From Hyphomicrobiales bacterium (lineage in GTDB: Bacteria > Pseudomonadota > Alphaproteobacteria > Rhizobiales > Xanthobacteraceae), in NCBI GenBank assembly GCA_003135415.1, contig PLBP01000028.1:1-43177 (forward strand): a stretch of 43,177 bases of DNA, in the 5' to 3' direction. The notes below the pieces were generated by a model. The model made no database searches. It worked only from the letters and a program-made list of their open reading frames with translations, and was not told the origin of the DNA. The translations under genes and the position numbers were made by a program. The first letter of the stretch is position 1, and every line of letters starts with the position of its first letter. Positions 40,427 to 43,177 of this stretch are shown here, piece after piece.

Positions 40427-41161
40427 ATGCGGCTTGAATGGCTGACCGCGCGGCCGATCGCGCACCGCGGATTGCACGGCGGCGCGATCGTCGAAAATAC
40501 GTTGGAGGCCGCCGACGCCGCGGCAGCTGCGAATTATGCGATCGAATGCGACATCCAGCTCACCGCCGACGGCGAACTGGTGGTATTCCACGACGACACC
40601 CTCGAGCGCCTCACGGTCGCGGCGGGACCCTTGCGCGCGCGCACGCTCGCGGACTTGAAGAGTATTGCCTATCGCGACACAGCCGGACGGATCCCCGAGC
40701 TCAAGGAATTTCTCGCCCGCGTCGCCGGCCGCACGCCGCTTCTGATCGAGTTGAAGAGCAACTGGGACGGCGATACCCGCGTGGCCGAGCACGCGGCCGC
40801 CATCCTGGCGGGCTATAGCGGCCCTTTCGCGTTGATGAGCTTCGATCCCTGGCTGGTGCGGGCGGTGCGGCTCGCGGCCCCAGCACTTCCGCGCGGCATC
40901 GTGGCCGAGCGCCGCTACGACGATCCCGAATGGCGCTTGAGCACGGCGCAGAAATTCGCGCTCGGCAACTTCACGCATATCGGCCAGACCCGGCCGCATT
41001 TCATCGCCTATTGGGTGCGTGACCTGCCCGCATTGGTGCCGCTATTCACGCGCAACGTGCTCGGCATGCCGCTTTTGACCTGGACCGTGCGCACCGAGGC
41101 CGAGCGCGCCCGCGCCGCGCGCTGGGCGGACCAGATGATCTTCGAGGGCTTTCGGCCCTAG
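40427..41161 (+). CDS. Glycerophosphodiester phosphodiesterase family protein
   Basis: A 244-residue GDPD TIM barrel, without signal peptide. Catalytic motifs: PIAHRGLHGG (His-Arg), IVENTLEA (Glu), AIECDIQLTADGELVVFHDD (E-x-D and the second catalytic His). LLIELKSNWDG supplies another metal ligand and LTWTVRTEAE the closing Trp segment. It would release sn-glycerol-3-phosphate from glycerophosphodiesters such as deacylated phospholipids, in the cytosol. Starts 6 nt after the RidA-like gene. Confidence 0.92.
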   Translation: MRLEWLTARPIAHRGLHGGAIVENTLEAADAAAAANYAIECDIQLTADGELVVFHDDTLERLTVAAGPLRARTLADLKSIAYRDTAGRIPELKEFLARVAGRTPLLIELKSNWDGDTRVAEHAAAILAGYSGPFALMSFDPWLVRAVRLAAPALPRGIVAERRYDDPEWRLSTAQKFALGNFTHIGQTRPHFIAYWVRDLPALVPLFTRNVLGMPLLTWTVRTEAERARAARWADQMIFEGFRP

Positions 41162-41209
41162 AGCATGATCCCGAAAAGTAGAAACCGGTTTTCGGATAAG
41201 ATCATGCTC
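41161..41209. repeat. Rhizobiales gagcatgatc palindrome
   Basis: Arms gagcatgatcccgaaaa and ttttcggat-a-agatcatgctc form a nested dyad. This is the well-known interspersed intergenic repeat of Rhizobiales; here it starts at the last base of the GDPD stop codon and may act as its terminator. Confidence 0.85.
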
Positions 41210-41272
41210 CAGCAAAATGTTAGGGACGCGCGCTGATTCAACTTGAAGCGATTGTCCTCTACACTGCATCAC

Positions 41273-42568
41273 ATGAACGGCCCCTCTTTCCGCGTTCGCG
41301 TCGAGCCCTCGATCCGGTCGATCCCGGCGGAGGTGTGGGACGCCTGCGCCCGCGACGTGCCGGTCGGGGAAACGTTAAGTTCCGACGCGAAGGGGCTAGA
41401 CCGCTTGGAAAATCGCGGCAAAGCGGAATCTTCTCAACGACTTGAATCAAAATCTGAAGTCGTTGAATCAAGTTGCGAAATAGATGCGGATAACCCCTTC
41501 GTAACACACGATTTTTTGTCCTCGCTCGAGGAGTCTGGCGCCGCCACGGCACGCACCGGCTGGCTCGGCCGCCATCTCCTGGTCGAGGACGAAAACGGCG
41601 CGGTGCTCGCCGCCATGCCCGCTTTTCTCAAGAGCCATTCGCGCGGCGAGTATGTTTTCGATCACGGCTGGGCCGAGGCCTTCGAGCGCGCGGGCGGCAA
41701 TTACTATCCCAAGCTTCAAGTTTCGGTGCCGTTCACCCCGGTCACCGGCCCTCGCCTCTTGGTTCGCCGCGGCCCTTCGGCGCCGGCGGCGCGCGAGGCG
41801 CTGATCGCGGGCGCCCTCGAACTCGTCAAGCGCGAGCGCGCCTCATCGCTGCACATCACCTTTCCGACCGAGGCCGAGTGGAGCTATCTCACCGGCCTCG
41901 GATTCCTCGCCCGTAACGACCGCCAGTTTCACTGGCTGAACGAAGGCTACAAGACATTCGACGATTTCCTCGCAGCACTTTCCTCGCGCAAGCGCAAGAT
42001 GATCAAGCGCGAGCGGCATGAAGCCTTGAGCGGCGGGGTCGAGATTTTGCGCCTTTCCGGCGCCGATCTCACCGAAGCCGCCTGGGATTCCTTTTTCGCC
42101 TTCTATATGGATACCGGCTCGCGCAAATGGGGGACGCCCTACCTCAACCGTGCCTTTTTTTCGATCGTGAGCGAAAAGATGCGCGATCGCATTGTGCTCG
42201 TGATGGCGAAGCGCGGCGAGCAATTCATCGCCGGCGCGCTCAATTTCCGAAGCGGCCACGCGATCTACGGCCGCTATTGGGGCGCGATCGAGCACCGGCC
42301 GTTCCTGCATTTCGAGGTCTGCTACTATCAGGCGATCGAATACGCGATCGAGCGCGGCCTGAAGGTGGTCGAAGCGGGCGCGCAGGGCGCCCATAAGATC
42401 CCGCGCGGCTATCGTCCCGTCACGACCTATTCCGCGCATTATATCGCCCACCCGTCGTTTCGCCGTGCCATCGCCGACTATTTGCAGAACGAGCGGGCTT
42501 ACGTCGCGGCGGAAGCCGACGAGCTTTCGGCGGCACTGCCGTTCCGCAGCGAACAAGCCGACTTTTGA
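41273..42568 (+). CDS. FemAB-like GNAT N-acetyltransferase (DUF482) with palindromic insert
   Basis: A 431-residue protein of the PF04339 family (peptidoglycan-biosynthesis/FemAB-like acyltransferases). Core motifs: RTGWLGRHLLVEDENGAVLA, FDHGWAEAFERAGGNYYPKL, PFTPVTGPRLL, LSSRKRKMIKRER and YGRYWGAIEHRPFLHFEVCY, ending with GAQGAHKIPRGYRPVTTYSA. Between DACARDVP and NPFVTHDFL there is an extra segment of about 44 residues (31-74) that relatives normally lack; it is polar, low in aromatic residues and encoded by three stem-loops. The rest is undisturbed, so the enzyme may still fold. Start: ATG 41273; a TTG ten codons earlier is possible. The substrate is unknown. Confidence 0.88.
   Translation: MNGPSFRVRVEPSIRSIPAEVWDACARDVPVGETLSSDAKGLDRLENRGKAESSQRLESKSEVVESSCEIDADNPFVTHDFLSSLEESGAATARTGWLGRHLLVEDENGAVLAAMPAFLKSHSRGEYVFDHGWAEAFERAGGNYYPKLQVSVPFTPVTGPRLLVRRGPSAPAAREALIAGALELVKRERASSLHITFPTEAEWSYLTGLGFLARNDRQFHWLNEGYKTFDDFLAALSSRKRKMIKRERHEALSGGVEILRLSGADLTEAAWDSFFAFYMDTGSRKWGTPYLNRAFFSIVSEKMRDRIVLVMAKRGEQFIAGALNFRSGHAIYGRYWGAIEHRPFLHFEVCYYQAIEYAIERGLKVVEAGAQGAHKIPRGYRPVTTYSAHYIAHPSFRRAIADYLQNERAYVAAEADELSAALPFRSEQADF
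41363..41494 (+). repeat. In-frame palindromic insert of three stem-loops in the GNAT gene
   Basis: About 132 nt (44 codons). Arms: gtcgg/ccgac (41363-67, 41382-86), ccgctt/aagcgg (41401-06, 41421-26) and the strong tcaacgactt/aagtcgttga (41434-43, 41457-66). It is AT-richer than the gene and repeats ttgaatcaa twice; gattcaacttgaagcg upstream of the gene (41236-41251) is related. No stop codon in the reading frame. Confidence 0.65.
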
Positions 42569-42628
42569 GCGGCGTGACTCATCGCGCCGTCTCCTATATC
42601 GAATGCCGAAAGGAAAACGGAGCCGAAT

Positions 42629-43057
42629 ATGCCCGCCTATGAGCCGGACAACCTCTTCGCCAAGATCGCCAAGAGCGACATCCCCTCCTACAAGGTTTAC
42701 GAGGACGATAAGGCGATCGCCTTCCTCGACATCATGCCGCGCGCGCCAGGACACACGCTGGTGATCCCCAAGAAGGGCGCGCGTAATCTCCTCGACGTTG
42801 CGCCCGACGACCTCGCCCATGTGATGAAGATCGCGCAGAAGGTGGCGCAGGCTGCCATGAAGGCGTTCGGCGCCGACGGCGTCACGCTGCAGCAATTCAA
42901 CGAGCCGGCCGGCGGCCAGGTGATCTTTCATCTTCACGTCCACGTCATTCCGCGCATGACCGGCGTCGCCATGAAGCCGCCGGCGAGCGAAAAGGAAAAG
43001 CCGGAAGTGCTCGAAGAGCACGCGAAGAAAATGAAGGCCGCGCTCGAGGGGAAGTAG
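42629..43057 (+). CDS. HIT-family nucleotide hydrolase
   Basis: A 142-residue histidine-triad protein of the HinT branch. It contains NLFAKIAKSDIPSYKVYEDD, LDIMPRAPGHTLVIPKKGAR and the catalytic triad HLHVHVIPR (HxHxH, middle His nucleophile). Family enzymes cleave purine nucleoside phosphoramidates or dinucleotides in the cytosol. C-terminal tail is Lys/Glu rich. Independent gene 60 bp after the GNAT gene, with AGGAAA before the ATG region and a hairpin after the stop. Confidence 0.93.
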   Translation: MPAYEPDNLFAKIAKSDIPSYKVYEDDKAIAFLDIMPRAPGHTLVIPKKGARNLLDVAPDDLAHVMKIAQKVAQAAMKAFGADGVTLQQFNEPAGGQVIFHLHVHVIPRMTGVAMKPPASEKEKPEVLEEHAKKMKAALEGK

Positions 43058-43068
43058 TGCACTTTCAT

Positions 43069-43089
43069 CCCTCCCCAGCTTGGGGAGGG
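43069..43089. repeat. Short intergenic palindrome (ccctcccc type)
   Basis: Arms ccctcccc and ggggaggg with loop agctt, 12 nt after the HIT stop, between convergent genes. Third member of the family at 14260 and 27438. Confidence 0.6.
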
Positions 43090-43110
43090 AAAGGCGCGGT
43101 TCGACTGCGC

Positions 43111-43177
43111 TTACGGCGCCACCGTAAAATACGCCCCCGCGATCATGACCGCCTCGCCCGCAAGCACGCCGATCAGC
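43111..43177 (-). CDS. 3' end of a membrane-protein gene (partial)
   Basis: The minus strand reads LIGVLAGEAVMIAGAYFTVA then P and TAA, a hydrophobic final helix of a protein entering from beyond the window edge. Too short to assign a family. The frame is supported by the stop position just after the intergenic palindrome and by the convergent layout. Confidence 0.45.
   Translation of the reverse strand, partial: LIGVLAGEAVMIAGAYFTVAP

Noticed and set aside
38963-40999. 678-residue open frame on the minus strand
   Set aside because: Only its last 280 residues (EipB) are real; the rest is antisense of the RidA-like and GDPD genes.
41843-43021. 392-residue minus-strand frame over the GNAT and HIT genes
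   Set aside because: It crosses two well-supported plus-strand genes and has no family motif.

Overview
The window is high-GC alphaproteobacterial chromosome, most likely from the order Hyphomicrobiales (Rhizobiales, Bradyrhizobiaceae or Beijerinckiaceae-like). Reasons: a divK-pleD pair, gatCAB, plsY-dprA-topA-rnr-DUF983-NUDIX-rpmG in a row, DUF3572 and KTSC proteins, an EipB/DUF1849 envelope protein, and the gagcatgatc...gatcatgctc palindrome common in intergenic DNA of this group. This placement is inference from gene content; no search was run.

Region 1 (1-7568) is an accessory segment, visibly less GC-rich than the rest. It lies directly beyond the 3' end of a tRNA-Ser(GCT) gene. It holds a small cupin, a secreted TPR protein, a DUF3494 ice-binding domain fused to an autotransporter barrel, a membrane-anchored TAXI-type solute-binding protein and one conserved hypothetical gene. 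Nearly every gap carries a copy of one palindromic repeat family (tgtccgcttt...aaagcggaca, gtcgctaatg, gacccaaagcgg). I saw no copy right of about 7400. A 45-nt 3' piece of tRNA-Arg(TCT) at 4737-4781 looks like an attachment-site remnant.

Region 2 (7569-17650) is core-like: tRNA-Ser, an MDR oxidoreductase, a Sel1-like protein, a monohaem cytochrome c, two glutathione S-transferases, an RskA-type anti-sigma factor whose ECF sigma partner has lost its 5' end, and gatB, gatA and gatC with a patatin-like lipoprotein gene between gatB and gatA.

Region 3 (17650-22030) is a nitrogen/signalling block: amtB with a convincing sigma-54 promoter and an N-terminal duplication, a small secreted protein, a PP2C phosphatase-Ser/Thr kinase fusion, and a decayed nitronate monooxygenase.

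Region 4 (22090-35900) is ruvX, an AEC transporter, an AidB-like acyl-CoA dehydrogenase, an unusual pyrB carrying a PyrI-like zinc motif, plsY, a broken dprA, topA, KTSC, rnr, DUF983, NUDIX and rpmG.

Region 5 (35900-43177) has a candidate structured RNA beside rpmG, the cell-cycle regulators divK-pleD, DUF3572, eipB, a RidA-GDPD-GNAT-HIT series and the 3' end of one more gene. The GNAT gene carries an in-frame insert made of three stem-loops.

Three genes (ECF sigma, nitronate monooxygenase, dprA) are deletion derivatives while their neighbours look intact. This suggests either ongoing gene loss or, less likely, assembly errors. The most notable points are the palindromic coding insert, the ice-binding autotransporter, the pyrB-zinc fusion and the frame-preserving dprA deletion.
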